From: Janthinobacterium lividum | GTDB lineage: Bacteria; Pseudomonadota; Gammaproteobacteria; Burkholderiales; Burkholderiaceae_D | Assembly: GCF_034424625.1 (NCBI RefSeq) | Contig: NZ_CP139976.1 | Coordinates: forward strand, 5,642,001 to 5,706,000 | Direction of reading: 5' to 3' | Length of the DNA stretch: 64,000 nucleotides | Part shown: positions 55,227 to 63,390 of the stretch, piece after piece | Layout: each line of letters opens with the position of its first letter | How positions within the stretch are numbered: the stretch's first letter is position 1 | Position numbers and translations under genes: made by a program | The notes under the pieces: model-generated | Seen by the model: the letters and a program-made list of their open reading frames with translations, nothing else | The model's database searches: none | Told to the model about the DNA's origin: nothing

Positions 55227-55991
55227 ATGGCAAGCAAGTTGTTCACGAAGTTCGGCCTGCCCCTGGTGGGGCTGGCCTGTGCCTTGCTGCTGTGGTCCAT
55301 GGGCGTGACGGCGCTGGAGAAATCCACGCCGATCGCCACCGCCTTCGCCCCCTTGCCCACGGCGCTGGCGTTCCAGGAGATGGTGGGCGGTTCGGATATC
55401 TGGCTGCACGTGGTACTGAGCCTGCAAAGGGTAGCCGTGGGCCTGGGACTGGCCATCGTCATCGGCGTGCCGCTGGGCGTGCTGGTGGCCATGTCGAAGA
55501 GCTTTTCCGGCGCGGCCATGCCGCTGTTCCAGCTGCTGCGCATGATTTCGCCGTTATCGTGGATGCCGATTGCCGTGATGGTGCTCGGTGTCGGTGACGC
55601 GCCCGTGTACTTCCTGCTGGCGTTTGCGGCCGTCTGGCCGATCCTGCTCAATACGGCGGCCGGCGTGGCGCGGCTCGATCCGAACTGGCTGCTGCTGGCG
55701 CGCAGCCTGTCGGCCACGCGCAGCGAGATCGTCTTCAAGGTGATTTTGCCGGGCATTACGGCCGATATCCTGACGGGCGTGCGCCTGGCCATCGGCATCA
55801 TCTGGATCGTGCTGGTACCGGCGGAAATGCTGGGCGTGTCGGCGGGTCTCGGCTACTTCATCCTCGACACGCGCGACCGGCTCGCGTATTCGGAGCTGAT
55901 GGCCGCCATCGTGCTGATCGGCATACTCGGTTTCATCCTCGACTACCTGGCCCGCGCCGCGCATGCGCGCTGGCTGCACGTGAAGAACTAA
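55227..55991 (+). CDS. ABC importer permease (SsuC/TauC type)
   Basis: A 254-residue permease with about six helices. The N-terminal helix is LFTKFGLPLVGLACALLLWSMGVTALE. The conserved BPD_transp_1 loop is LFQLLRMISPLSWMPIAVMVLGVGDAPVYFLLAFAAVWPILLNTAAGVARLDPNWLLLARSLSATRSEIVFKVILPGITADILTGVRLAIGIIWIVLVPAEML, with the EAA-type motif. The gene starts 3 bp after the SBP and its stop overlaps the convergent acyltransferase gene by 4 bp. It completes the three-subunit importer. Confidence 0.94.
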   Translation: MASKLFTKFGLPLVGLACALLLWSMGVTALEKSTPIATAFAPLPTALAFQEMVGGSDIWLHVVLSLQRVAVGLGLAIVIGVPLGVLVAMSKSFSGAAMPLFQLLRMISPLSWMPIAVMVLGVGDAPVYFLLAFAAVWPILLNTAAGVARLDPNWLLLARSLSATRSEIVFKVILPGITADILTGVRLAIGIIWIVLVPAEMLGVSAGLGYFILDTRDRLAYSELMAAIVLIGILGFILDYLARAAHARWLHVKN

Positions 55992-56734
55992 GCCGCCTGG
56001 TCCAGCGGCAGCGTGGCGGCGATAGTCGCCTGCGTTGCCGCTGCCAGTTCACGGCGGTGCGCGTCGAGCGTCGCCACTGGCGCCAGACAGGTCAGGCGCG
56101 CCGTGATGGGCGGGCCGCTCAGAATCGCCACCATGCTTTGCGCAAAACTCATCTCGCCGATGAAATCGACGGCGTGGTGCAAGGCTCCCTTGTCATCCAC
56201 ATACACGAGCGCGAACGGCTGCACCGGCACTTGCGCGTCGATGGCCGCCTCGAACAGGTTGGCGTGAAACGGCAGGATCTGTCCTTGCGCGGCGGTCGTG
56301 CCTTCGGGGAAGAACGCAATGCGCTCGCCCGCCGTCAATTTATCCACCAGGCCCTGGAAAATCAAACGCAGGTCGCGCTTGCTGCCGCGCGAAATGAAAA
56401 TGGTGCCGGCGCGCCCCGCCAGCCAGCCCAGGATCGGCCAGGCGCGGATTTCCGCCTTGGCGACGAAACGGCAGGGGTGGACGGCATTGATGACGAAGAT
56501 ATCGAGCCACGAAACGTGGTTCGCCACCACCATCGCATGGTCGAGTGCCGGCACGCTGTCTGCCGGCTGCGCCACGTGCACGCCGCAGATGTCGAGCAGT
56601 TGCGTCGACCAGCGGCGGATCCGCCGGTTGCGCCCCTCCAGGTCCAGCCAGGGAAAGAGCACGGCGCTCTTGGCCATGCCGCAGCCCAGGTGAATGGCGA
56701 TGCGCGCGAGGCGGTAGGTAAGCAGAAGTTTCAA
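55988..56734 (-). CDS. Lysophospholipid acyltransferase (PlsC-like), second copy
   Basis: About 248 residues. Acyltransferase motifs: VVANHVSWLDIFVINAV (NHxxxxD) and FFPEGTTAAQGQILPFHANLFEAAI (block 3), with VPVQPFALVYVDD as block 4. The start is uncertain: a TTG at 56732-56734 gives (M)KLLLTYRLARIAIHLG as in relatives; an upstream ATG at 56809 is open but passes through a hairpin. There is no good ribosome site for either. It follows pyrC' on the same strand by about 85 bp (to the TTG) and is last in the pyr series. It would acylate lysophosphatidate or an ornithine/lyso-lipid. Confidence 0.85.
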   Translation of the reverse strand: MKLLLTYRLARIAIHLGCGMAKSAVLFPWLDLEGRNRRIRRWSTQLLDICGVHVAQPADSVPALDHAMVVANHVSWLDIFVINAVHPCRFVAKAEIRAWPILGWLAGRAGTIFISRGSKRDLRLIFQGLVDKLTAGERIAFFPEGTTAAQGQILPFHANLFEAAIDAQVPVQPFALVYVDDKGALHHAVDFIGEMSFAQSMVAILSGPPITARLTCLAPVATLDAHRRELAAATQATIAATLPLDQAA

Positions 56735-56785
56735 ATCACACCAACAAATAAACCAGAACCGAAATCCGGGAGCAGACAAGGGATG

Positions 56786-56804
56786 CCGGGGCAGCGCGCC
56801 CCGG
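56786..56804. other. GC-rich hairpin between pyrC' and the acyltransferase gene
   Basis: CCGGGGC (56786-56792) pairs with GCCCCGG (56798-56804) around AGCGC. No T-run follows on the minus strand. It may partly attenuate read-through from the pyr genes, or serve as a stabilising 3' end. Confidence 0.4.
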
Positions 56805-56821
56805 TCCATGGATCTGATTTT

Positions 56822-58123
56822 TTAACGCTGAAACGCCACCTGTCCGGCAACGATGGTCGCCTTGACGATGCCGCTCAGCTCATAGCCGAGGAAAGGCGTG
56901 TGCTTGCCCTGGCTGGCCAGCGACGCCGACGACACGGTCCAGCGCGCGGCGGGATCGAAGACGCAGATGTCGGCCGCTTCGCCCACGGCCAGGCTGCCGG
57001 CCGGGATGCCGGCGACACGGGCCGCGTCCGCCGTGACCTTGGCCACGGCGCGCGCCAGCGGACGGGCGCCCGCTTGCGGCTGCGCCAGCGCATAGTCGTC
57101 GGCCCATTTCAGGGCCAGCGACAGCAGCAGCTCGAGCCCCGTGGCGCCGGGCGACGCTTCGCCGAACGGCAGCAGTTTTTCATCGTCGTCGACAGGCGTA
57201 TGGTCCGAGCACATGGCGTCGACCGTGCCGTCAAACAGGCCGGCGCGGATCGCATCGCGATCGCGCTGGCTGCGGAACGGCGGCGTGACCCTCGCATTCG
57301 GGTCGAAGAAGCCGATATCGGCGTCCGTCAGGTGCACATGGTGCACGCCCACGTCGCAGGTGACGGGCAAGCCTTCGGCCTTGGCCGCGCGGATCAGTTC
57401 CAGGCCGGCCGCCGACGAGATGCGGCACAGGTGCACGCGCGCGCGGCTGGCGCGCATCAATTCGAAAATCGTGTGCAGGGCGATGGTTTCGGACATCACG
57501 GGCACGCCGGACAGCCCCAGGCGCGACGCCAGCGGGCCGCTGTGGGCGATGCCGCCGCGGCCGATATGCGGATCCTGCGGGCGCAGCCAGACGGTGTAGC
57601 CGAAGGTGTTCGCATACTGCATGGCGCGCAGCAGCACGGTGGTGTCTTCGATCGGCTCTTCCGCCTGCGCGAAGCCGATGCAGCCCGCTTCCGTCAGTTC
57701 CGCCATTTCCGTCAGCGACTTGCCCTTCAAGCCCATGGTCAGTGCGCCCAGCGGATGCACGTGGGCCTTGTTCTGCGTCTTGGCGCGGTATTTCAGCATC
57801 TCCACCAGGCCCGGCTCGTCCAGCACGGGGTCGGTGTCGGGCGGGCATACCAGGCTCGTGACGCCGCCTTGGAGAGCTGCCTGCAATTCCGATTCCAGGG
57901 TCGCCTTGTATTCGTAGCCCGGCTCGCGCAGGCGCGCGGACAGGTCGACCAGGCCGGGGGAAACCACCAGGCCGGCCGCGTCAAACGTGGTGTCGGCCTT
58001 GAAACCGGCCGGGGCGCTGCCCACGGCCAGCACCTTGCCGTCGGCGATAAACAGGTCTTGCAAGCCATCGATGCCGTTGGCAGGGTCGATCAGGTGGCCG
58101 TTCTTGATATGTAGTGTCGTCAT
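56822..58123 (-). CDS. pyrC': Dihydroorotase-like protein PyrC' (metal-site histidines lost)
   Basis: A 433-residue amidohydrolase-fold protein. The expected DLHVHLREPG metal motif reads DLSARLREPG: both His are replaced (Ser62, Arg64). A second expected His reads Arg (LCRIS), and the usual SDHAPH reads SDHTPVD. The HH pair (VGVHHVHLTD) and the Asp are kept. In Pseudomonas such PyrC' proteins are catalytically dead and serve as scaffolds of an aspartate transcarbamoylase complex with PyrB. Here pyrB lies 24 bp upstream, supporting the same role. A true dihydroorotase should be elsewhere in the genome. It is not a frameshifted pseudogene: the frame is intact. Confidence 0.93.
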   Translation of the reverse strand: MTTLHIKNGHLIDPANGIDGLQDLFIADGKVLAVGSAPAGFKADTTFDAAGLVVSPGLVDLSARLREPGYEYKATLESELQAALQGGVTSLVCPPDTDPVLDEPGLVEMLKYRAKTQNKAHVHPLGALTMGLKGKSLTEMAELTEAGCIGFAQAEEPIEDTTVLLRAMQYANTFGYTVWLRPQDPHIGRGGIAHSGPLASRLGLSGVPVMSETIALHTIFELMRASRARVHLCRISSAAGLELIRAAKAEGLPVTCDVGVHHVHLTDADIGFFDPNARVTPPFRSQRDRDAIRAGLFDGTVDAMCSDHTPVDDDEKLLPFGEASPGATGLELLLSLALKWADDYALAQPQAGARPLARAVAKVTADAARVAGIPAGSLAVGEAADICVFDPAARWTVSSASLASQGKHTPFLGYELSGIVKATIVAGQVAFQR

Positions 58124-58147
58124 GCTCGCTTACTCGTCCTTGGGCTA

Positions 58148-59113
58148 TCAGCCCTGATTACCAGCCAAAATACTCATCACCGCCATGCGCACGGCGATAC
58201 CGAAGGTCACCTGCGGCAGGATCACCGCCTGCGGACCGTCGGCCACGGCCGAATCGATTTCCACGCCGCGGTTCATCGGGCCCGGATGCATGACGATGGC
58301 GTCCGGTTTCGCCAGCGCCAGGCGCTCGGGCGTGAGGCCGTAGCTCTTGAAGTATTCCTGCGCCGATGGCAGCAGCGCGCCGCTCATGCGTTCATTTTGC
58401 AGGCGCAGCATGATGATCACGTCGACGCCCTTGAGGCCTTCATCCATGTTGGTGAAGGTGCGCACGCCCATCTGCTCCAGGCCGCCCGGCAGCAGGGTGT
58501 GCGGACCGATGGCGCGCACTTCCGGCACGCCCAGCGTGGTCAGCGCGTGGATGTCGGAACGGGCCACGCGGCTGTGCAGGATGTCGCCCACGATGGCCAC
58601 CGTCAAGTTGGTGAAATCCTTCTTGTAATGGCGGATCGTGTACATGTCGAGCAAGCCCTGGGTCGGGTGCGCATGGCGTCCGTCGCCCGCGTTGACAACA
58701 TGGACGTGCGGCTGCCTGGTGTCGATCAGGTGCTTGGCGATCAGGTAGGGCGCACCCGACTGCGCGTGGCGCACGACGAACATGTCGGCATGCATGGCCG
58801 ACAGGTTGTCGATCGTGTCGAGCAGGGACTCGCCCTTGCTGGCCGACGACGCCTGGATGTTCAGGTTGATGACGTCGGCCGACAGCCGCTTCGAGGCGAT
58901 CTCGAAGGTGGTGCGGGTGCGCGTGGAGTTTTCAAAGAACAGGTTGAAAACGCTCTTGCCGCGCATCAGCGGCACCTTTTTCACATCGCGGTCGGAGATG
59001 CCGACGAACGAGGAAGCGGTATCGAGGATGTGGTTGACGATAGACTTCGGCAAGCCTTCGATCGTCAGCAGATGTTGCAGTTCGCCGTGTTTATTCAGTT
59101 GCGGATTAAGCAT
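58148..59113 (-). CDS. pyrB: Aspartate carbamoyltransferase catalytic chain PyrB
   Basis: A 321-residue enzyme making carbamoyl-aspartate, the first committed pyrimidine step. The carbamoyl-phosphate loop is [19 protein letters not shown]. The swinging-loop region is [13 protein letters not shown], the aspartate side has [20 protein letters not shown], and the 240s loop is [11 protein letters not shown]. It is the class lacking a long N-terminal extension. The start overlaps the pyrR end by 8 bp, so translation is coupled. PyrC' is likely its structural partner. Confidence 0.97.
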   Translation of the reverse strand: MLNPQLNKHGELQHLLTIEGLPKSIVNHILDTASSFVGISDRDVKKVPLMRGKSVFNLFFENSTRTRTTFEIASKRLSADVINLNIQASSASKGESLLDTIDNLSAMHADMFVVRHAQSGAPYLIAKHLIDTRQPHVHVVNAGDGRHAHPTQGLLDMYTIRHYKKDFTNLTVAIVGDILHSRVARSDIHALTTLGVPEVRAIGPHTLLPGGLEQMGVRTFTNMDEGLKGVDVIIMLRLQNERMSGALLPSAQEYFKSYGLTPERLALAKPDAIVMHPGPMNRGVEIDSAVADGPQAVILPQVTFGIAVRMAVMSILAGNQG

Positions 59114-59645
59114 GGTGGGTATCTATGGTGAGCGTGAATTTTCCATCGTCGGCTTGCTTCAGGACCAGGGCCTGGCCCGGCGGCACGGCTGTGAAGGCGG
59201 CCACGAAATCGGCGGCCACCGGCAACTGGCGCTCGCCGCGGTCGACCAGGGCGGCCAGCATGATCTTCGCCGGGCGGCCATAGTCGAACAATTCGTTGAT
59301 GGCCGCGCGCGTGGTGCGGCCCGTGTACAGCACGTCGTCGACCAGCAGGATGGTGGCGCCGGCCACGTCAAAACTGATCTGCGTCGGCTTGACGTCCGCA
59401 TGCAGGCCCTTCTGCGCAAAGTCGTCGCGGTAGAACGAGACATCGAGCACACCCAGGCGGTCGACCAGGTTCAGGTCGCGCGCCAGGCGTTCGGCCAGCC
59501 AGGCACCGCCCGAATGGATACCGACGATGGCCACGTTGGGGATGCCCGCCAGGCCGCTCTGCACTTGCTGCAGCAAGACCGCGTACAGGGCCTCGGCGTC
59601 GAGTTGGGAAGGATTCGTAGGATGCGGCATAGAGTTCTTGATCAT
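59106..59645 (-). CDS. pyrR: PyrR bifunctional pyr regulator / uracil phosphoribosyltransferase
   Basis: A 179-residue phosphoribosyltransferase-fold protein. The PRPP loop is [23 protein letters not shown], and the family start is [44 protein letters not shown]. In Gram-positives PyrR binds pyr mRNA; in proteobacteria its regulatory role is less clear and I see no attenuator here. A second ATG at 59628-59630 would give a 174-residue product; neither start has a good ribosome site. It precedes and overlaps pyrB. Confidence 0.94.
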   Translation of the reverse strand: MIKNSMPHPTNPSQLDAEALYAVLLQQVQSGLAGIPNVAIVGIHSGGAWLAERLARDLNLVDRLGVLDVSFYRDDFAQKGLHADVKPTQISFDVAGATILLVDDVLYTGRTTRAAINELFDYGRPAKIMLAALVDRGERQLPVAADFVAAFTAVPPGQALVLKQADDGKFTLTIDTHHA

Positions 59646-59669
59646 TCAGGGAGGAAGTCTAGGGTCAGA

Positions 59670-60068
59670 TTAATAATTCGCGTCGAAATACTGTTGCAGG
59701 ATGATGGCGGCGGCGCGGTCGTCGATGACTTCACCGCGCTTGGCGGCGATGACGGCCGAGGAGTAACGCTCATCGACCAGTTCCACCGGCAGGTTGAAGC
59801 GGCCATGCACCTGGTTGGCGAAACGGCGGCAGCGCGCGCTCATCTCGTGTTCCGTGCCATCGGGATGGCTGGGCAAGCCCACCACGATGCGGCTGGCGCC
59901 CCACTCCCTGATCAGGCTATCGATGGCGGCAAACTTCGGCTCGTTCGCCGTGGCCGTGATCACGCTGAGCGGCTTGGCCTGGCAAATCATGGTATTGCCG
60001 ATGGCCACGCCGATGCGTTTCAAGCCGAAATCGAAGGCGAGGATGGTGTCGATGGCGTCACTCGTCAC
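59670..60068 (-). CDS. ruvX: Putative Holliday junction resolvase / pre-16S nuclease RuvX (YqgF)
   Basis: A 132-residue RNase H-like nuclease. Motifs: TILAFDFGLKRIGVAIGNTM near the start (catalytic Asp), RIVVGLPSHPDGTEHEMSARCRRFANQV, VELVDERYSSAVIAAKRG and the late DDRAAAIILQQYFD. The start is GTG 60068. YqgF trims the 5' end of 16S rRNA in E. coli. It is second in yqgE-ruvX-pyrR-pyrB-pyrC'. The 150-bp gap to yqgE holds a structured element. Confidence 0.95.
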   Translation of the reverse strand: MTSDAIDTILAFDFGLKRIGVAIGNTMICQAKPLSVITATANEPKFAAIDSLIREWGASRIVVGLPSHPDGTEHEMSARCRRFANQVHGRFNLPVELVDERYSSAVIAAKRGEVIDDRAAAIILQQYFDANY

Positions 60069-60097
60069 AGCATTTTTCCATAATAAAGATCAACATA

Positions 60098-60218
60098 GGT
60101 GGTGCCAGAAACCGTAGCGAGCAAGCTCAATGTCGGGTTGAGTAGCGGAGCTGTACGAAGGTACAGCGAGCAACGGATGCCCGAAAGTGGGCTGCGCAGT
60201 AGGTTTATGGCATCCACC
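60098..60218. repeat. Structured element with near-matching inverted ends between yqgE and ruvX
   Basis: The left end GGTGGTGCCAGAAACC (60098-60113) and right end GGTTTATGGCATCCACC (60202-60218) are near-perfect inverted repeats. Inside, GCTGTAC-GAAG-GTACAGC (60150-60167) is a perfect hairpin, flanked by TCGGG...CCCGA arms and two GCGAGCAA copies. The whole block could fold into one long imperfect hairpin. It ends exactly at the yqgE stop. It may be a small MITE-like insertion or an mRNA processing site; I recognise no named family. Confidence 0.6.
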
Positions 60219-60866
60219 TCATGCGTGTCCGGCCTCGCTGGCCAGCATGAGGGGGTCGATGCCCAGCAACTTGATGGCCGCCACGTAGCGCTGCTCGATG
60301 GGGAAATCGAACAGGATATCGGCCGAGGCGCCTACCGTCAGCCAGCCGTTGCGGCCGATCTCGTCTTCCAGCTGGCCCGGGCTCCAGCCCGAATAGCCGA
60401 TCGAGACCAGCATGCGCTCGGGGCCATCGCCCTTGGCGACGGCTTCGAGCACGTCGATCGACGTGGTAAACGCCACTTCATCGGTCACCGTCAGCGACGA
60501 GGAATAGCGCGCGCCCGGCGTGTGCAGCACGAAGCCGCGGTCGTCCTGCACGGGGCCGCCGAACATGATCGGTTCGTTGATGATGGGCGTGTCGCTGCCG
60601 GCCGCCAGTTTCAGGTCGATGCGGTCGAACAGCACTTCCATGGTCATGTCGGTGGGCTTGTTGATGACGACGCCCAGCACGCCGTTTTCATTATGTTCAC
60701 ACACGTACACGACCGTGCCGCCGAAGATCGGATCTTGCATGGCCGGCATCGCAATCAGGAAATGGTTGGCCAGATTCAGGGTGGAGGAACCGGTCGCGGC
60801 CGGCTCTCCCACACCCTGCATCAGACGATGTCCTGGTAGAGTCTGGTCGATTTTACTCTTTTTCAT
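60219..60866 (-). CDS. yqgE: YqgE/AlgH family protein (UPF0301)
   Basis: A 215-residue cytoplasmic protein. Family signature: NHFLIAMPAMQDPIFGGTVVYVCEHNENGVLGVVINKPTDM, then GGPVQDDRGFVLHTPG and a C-terminal GYSGWSPGQLEDEIGRNGWLTV. In Pseudomonas AlgH influences alginate, but the molecular role is unknown. The usual neighbour ruvX follows. Between them is the structured element at 60098-60218. It heads the yqgE-ruvX-pyrR-pyrB-pyrC' series. Confidence 0.95.
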   Translation of the reverse strand: MKKSKIDQTLPGHRLMQGVGEPAATGSSTLNLANHFLIAMPAMQDPIFGGTVVYVCEHNENGVLGVVINKPTDMTMEVLFDRIDLKLAAGSDTPIINEPIMFGGPVQDDRGFVLHTPGARYSSSLTVTDEVAFTTSIDVLEAVAKGDGPERMLVSIGYSGWSPGQLEDEIGRNGWLTVGASADILFDFPIEQRYVAAIKLLGIDPLMLASEAGHA

Positions 60867-61263
60867 ACGCGATGCTCTCTCTGTGGGCTTGCTGGCAAGT
60901 CTCGCTTACCCCGCTATCGTACGCCTGGCACATCCTGCCGCGAATGCTGGGCGGCGGGAACCGTATTGCCAGGCGCTATTCTTGTTATGTTATAAATTAG
61001 TTATCAATTCGCTGTGCCATGCGGCGACATCCTGCACGCTGAGTGACTTGCTTGATAGGAAACGTCGCTTTCCCTGCAAGCGCATTTCAATGCCAATTGT
61101 AAAATTGATTGCAAAATCGCTGTCGCACATAAAGCACCATGAACATACCCGGTAGTTTACACTGAATTGCCGCCGCAGCGACGCCAAAGGCACGACGCGA
61201 GCGGCCATAAAGCCCAGTTGGCGGCAAAAAATCGCCTATCTTTGACCCTGAACACGCGAAATA
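60867..61263. other. Divergent promoter region of yqgE and phrB
   Basis: A ~400-bp gap. The right half contains TTGC-rich AT-rich stretches (TTGTAAAATTGATTGCAAAATCGC at about 61098-61121, with an inverted TTGC/GCAA flavour). I see no RNA gene. It should hold promoters for both genes. Confidence 0.45.
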
Positions 61264-62727
61264 ATGACAATCAAGACTTCCCTGGTGTGGTTCCGGCGCG
61301 ATCTGCGCGCATTTGACCATGCTGCACTGCATCACGCCCTGCGCCAGAGCCAGGCCGTGCATTGCGTCTTCGTGTACGACACCGCCATCCTGGCAACGCT
61401 GCCGCGCCGCGACCGGCGGGTCGACTTCATCCATGCCAGCGTGGCCGAGCTCGCCAGCGAGCTGCGCCAGCTGGGCGGCGACCTGATCGTGCTGCACGCG
61501 GACGCGGCCGAGACCATCCCGCGCCTGGCCGCCGAGTTGAACGCCGACGCCGTTTTTGCCAACCACGACTACGAGCCGCAAGCGATCGCGCGCGATGCCG
61601 GCGTGGCCGCCGCGCTCACGCGCGACGCGCGCCTGTGGTTCAGTTTTAAGGACCAGGTCATCTTTGAAAAGGACGAGGTGCTGACGCTCTCGGCCAAGCC
61701 GTATACCGTCTACACGCCGTACAAGAATGCCTGGCTAAAGAAAATGCGCGCCGAACCCGCCTGCCTGGCGCCGTTCGATATCGAGCCGCATGCGGCCAGC
61801 CTGGCGCCGCCGCGCGCCGGCACGCCGGCCTCCCTGCCCACCCTGGGCGAGCTGGGTTTCGAGGCCAGCAACTTGGCCGAACTGGCCATCCCCACCGGCA
61901 TGGCGGGCGCCAGTCAACTGTTTGAGGATTTCCTGCCGCGCGTGGCCCGCTATGACGTGGCGCGCGATTTTCCCGCCCTGAAGGGGCCATCCTACCTGTC
62001 CATGCATCTGCGCTTCGGCACCGTGTCGCTGCGCTATCTGGTGCGCACCGTGGTCGACCTGATGGACCGTGGCGGTGGCGGCGATGGCGCGCCCGTGTGG
62101 CTGGCGGAACTGATCTGGCGCGATTTCTATGCCATGATTCTGTACCAGAACCCGCACGTGGAAGGCGGCGCCTTCAAACCCGCCTACGACGCCATCGCCT
62201 GGGAAACGGGCCCCGAGGCCGATGCCTTGTTTGCCGCCTGGTGCGAGGGGCGCACCGGCTATCCGCTGGTGGACGCGGCGATGGCGCAGCTGAACCAGAC
62301 GGGCTACATGCACAACCGCCTGCGCATGGTCACGGCCTGCTTTCTGATCAAGGATCTGGGCATCGACTGGCGCCGCGGCGAAGCGTATTTCGCGCTACAC
62401 CTGAATGACTTCGACCTGGCCTCGAACAACGGCGGCTGGCAATGGGCCTCGTCGTCCGGCTGCGATGCGCAGCCCTACTTCCGCATCTTCAACCCCGTCA
62501 CGCAGTCGGAAAAATTCGATGCCAGCGGGCGCTTCATCCGCCGCTACCTGCCGCAGCTGAAGGCGCTGGGCGACAAGGAAATCCATGCCCCCTGGCTGGT
62601 GCCGCGCATGCTGCTCGAGCAAAAAAACATCATGCTGGGGCGCGATTATCCGGAACCGCTGGTGCAGCACGACGAGGCGCGCAAGGAGACCCTGGAGCGT
62701 TATGAAGTGGTCAAAGTGGTCAAGTAA
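61264..62727 (+). CDS. phrB: Deoxyribodipyrimidine photolyase (CPD photolyase, class I)
   Basis: A 487-residue light-driven DNA repair enzyme with FAD and an antenna cofactor. N-terminal alpha/beta domain: SLVWFRRDLRAFDHAALHHAL. FAD-binding C-terminal domain: PSYLSMHLRFGTVSLRYLVR, ELIWRDFYAMILYQNP, TGYPLVDAAMAQLNQTGYMHNRLRMVTACFLIKDLGIDWRRGEAYFALHLNDFDLASNNGGWQWASSSGCDAQPYFRIFNPVTQSEKFD. The Trp triad positions in this block appear intact. The 3' end overlaps the convergent unknown gene by 8 bp. Confidence 0.96.
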   Translation: MTIKTSLVWFRRDLRAFDHAALHHALRQSQAVHCVFVYDTAILATLPRRDRRVDFIHASVAELASELRQLGGDLIVLHADAAETIPRLAAELNADAVFANHDYEPQAIARDAGVAAALTRDARLWFSFKDQVIFEKDEVLTLSAKPYTVYTPYKNAWLKKMRAEPACLAPFDIEPHAASLAPPRAGTPASLPTLGELGFEASNLAELAIPTGMAGASQLFEDFLPRVARYDVARDFPALKGPSYLSMHLRFGTVSLRYLVRTVVDLMDRGGGGDGAPVWLAELIWRDFYAMILYQNPHVEGGAFKPAYDAIAWETGPEADALFAAWCEGRTGYPLVDAAMAQLNQTGYMHNRLRMVTACFLIKDLGIDWRRGEAYFALHLNDFDLASNNGGWQWASSSGCDAQPYFRIFNPVTQSEKFDASGRFIRRYLPQLKALGDKEIHAPWLVPRMLLEQKNIMLGRDYPEPLVQHDEARKETLERYEVVKVVK

Positions 62728-63361
62728 GGCCACCGGCTTCCTGTGCGGTGAACGGCGTCCACACCGACCGCCAGGCGCCGTGCGGAAGTTTCGCCTGCAT
62801 GGAAAGGGATAGTCCGCCCGTCCCCAGCGGGTCACCTGGCTGCCATTGCGCAGTGTCCAACTGATTGTCGATGCTCAGTGCCCGCGCCCTTCCCACGTCG
62901 ACATTGATCATTTCCCGCGTGTCATAGCCGACTTCCAGTATGGGGTGCAGCACCTTGCCCATGCCTGACAAATACAGGGTGTCGACATGGACAGCGGGTT
63001 TGTCAAAACGTTCGTACTGCCTCGTCGCGGCGGATTTGAACCCCTTGCCGATGGCGATGCCGATGGTGGCCGGACCGTCGCACCCCAACAGCGCGGCGAG
63101 TGCCCAATAGTCATGATCGGCAATGACCAGCCTTGCCAGGCAGCGTACTATCCATGCCGGCTCATCGGCCCTGAACGCATTCCAGTAGGGCTTCAGCGAG
63201 TTCTGCAGATAGCCCACTTCATGCAACGCCCCGACGAGGTTGATTTGCCTGTCGATGGAGTCGATATCCTGCAACAGATGGGCCGCGGCCGCGGCGACCG
63301 CATGCTCACCTTTGGCCATGGCTTTGTCTTCGAGTTTTTTCAGTTTGGCGTGAAGGCTCAT
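62720..63361 (-). CDS. Unknown 213-residue protein
   Basis: A soluble protein from the ATG at 63359-63361, with AGGAAAAC upstream. An N-terminal amphipathic helix (LHAKLKKLEDKAMAKGEHAVAAAAAHLLQDIDSIDRQINLVGALHEVGYLQNSLKPYWNAF) precedes a mixed domain with WIVRCLARLVIADHDYWALAALLGCDGPATIGIAIGKGFKSAA. No motif is recognised. It ends overlapping phrB by 8 bp and lies 29 bp after the hybrid kinase stop on the same strand, so it may be co-transcribed with chemotaxis-like genes and act as an accessory protein. Weak alternative: a methyl-accepting or two-component adaptor. Confidence 0.7.
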   Translation of the reverse strand: MSLHAKLKKLEDKAMAKGEHAVAAAAAHLLQDIDSIDRQINLVGALHEVGYLQNSLKPYWNAFRADEPAWIVRCLARLVIADHDYWALAALLGCDGPATIGIAIGKGFKSAATRQYERFDKPAVHVDTLYLSGMGKVLHPILEVGYDTREMINVDVGRARALSIDNQLDTAQWQPGDPLGTGGLSLSMQAKLPHGAWRSVWTPFTAQEAGGLT

Positions 63362-63390
63362 TGTTTTCCTGATTTGGCGATGCACGCCTG

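Noticed and set aside
56822..58123. pyrC' as a pseudogene
   Set aside because: The frame is complete and full length, and the loss of metal ligands is the known state of PyrC' proteins paired with PyrB.
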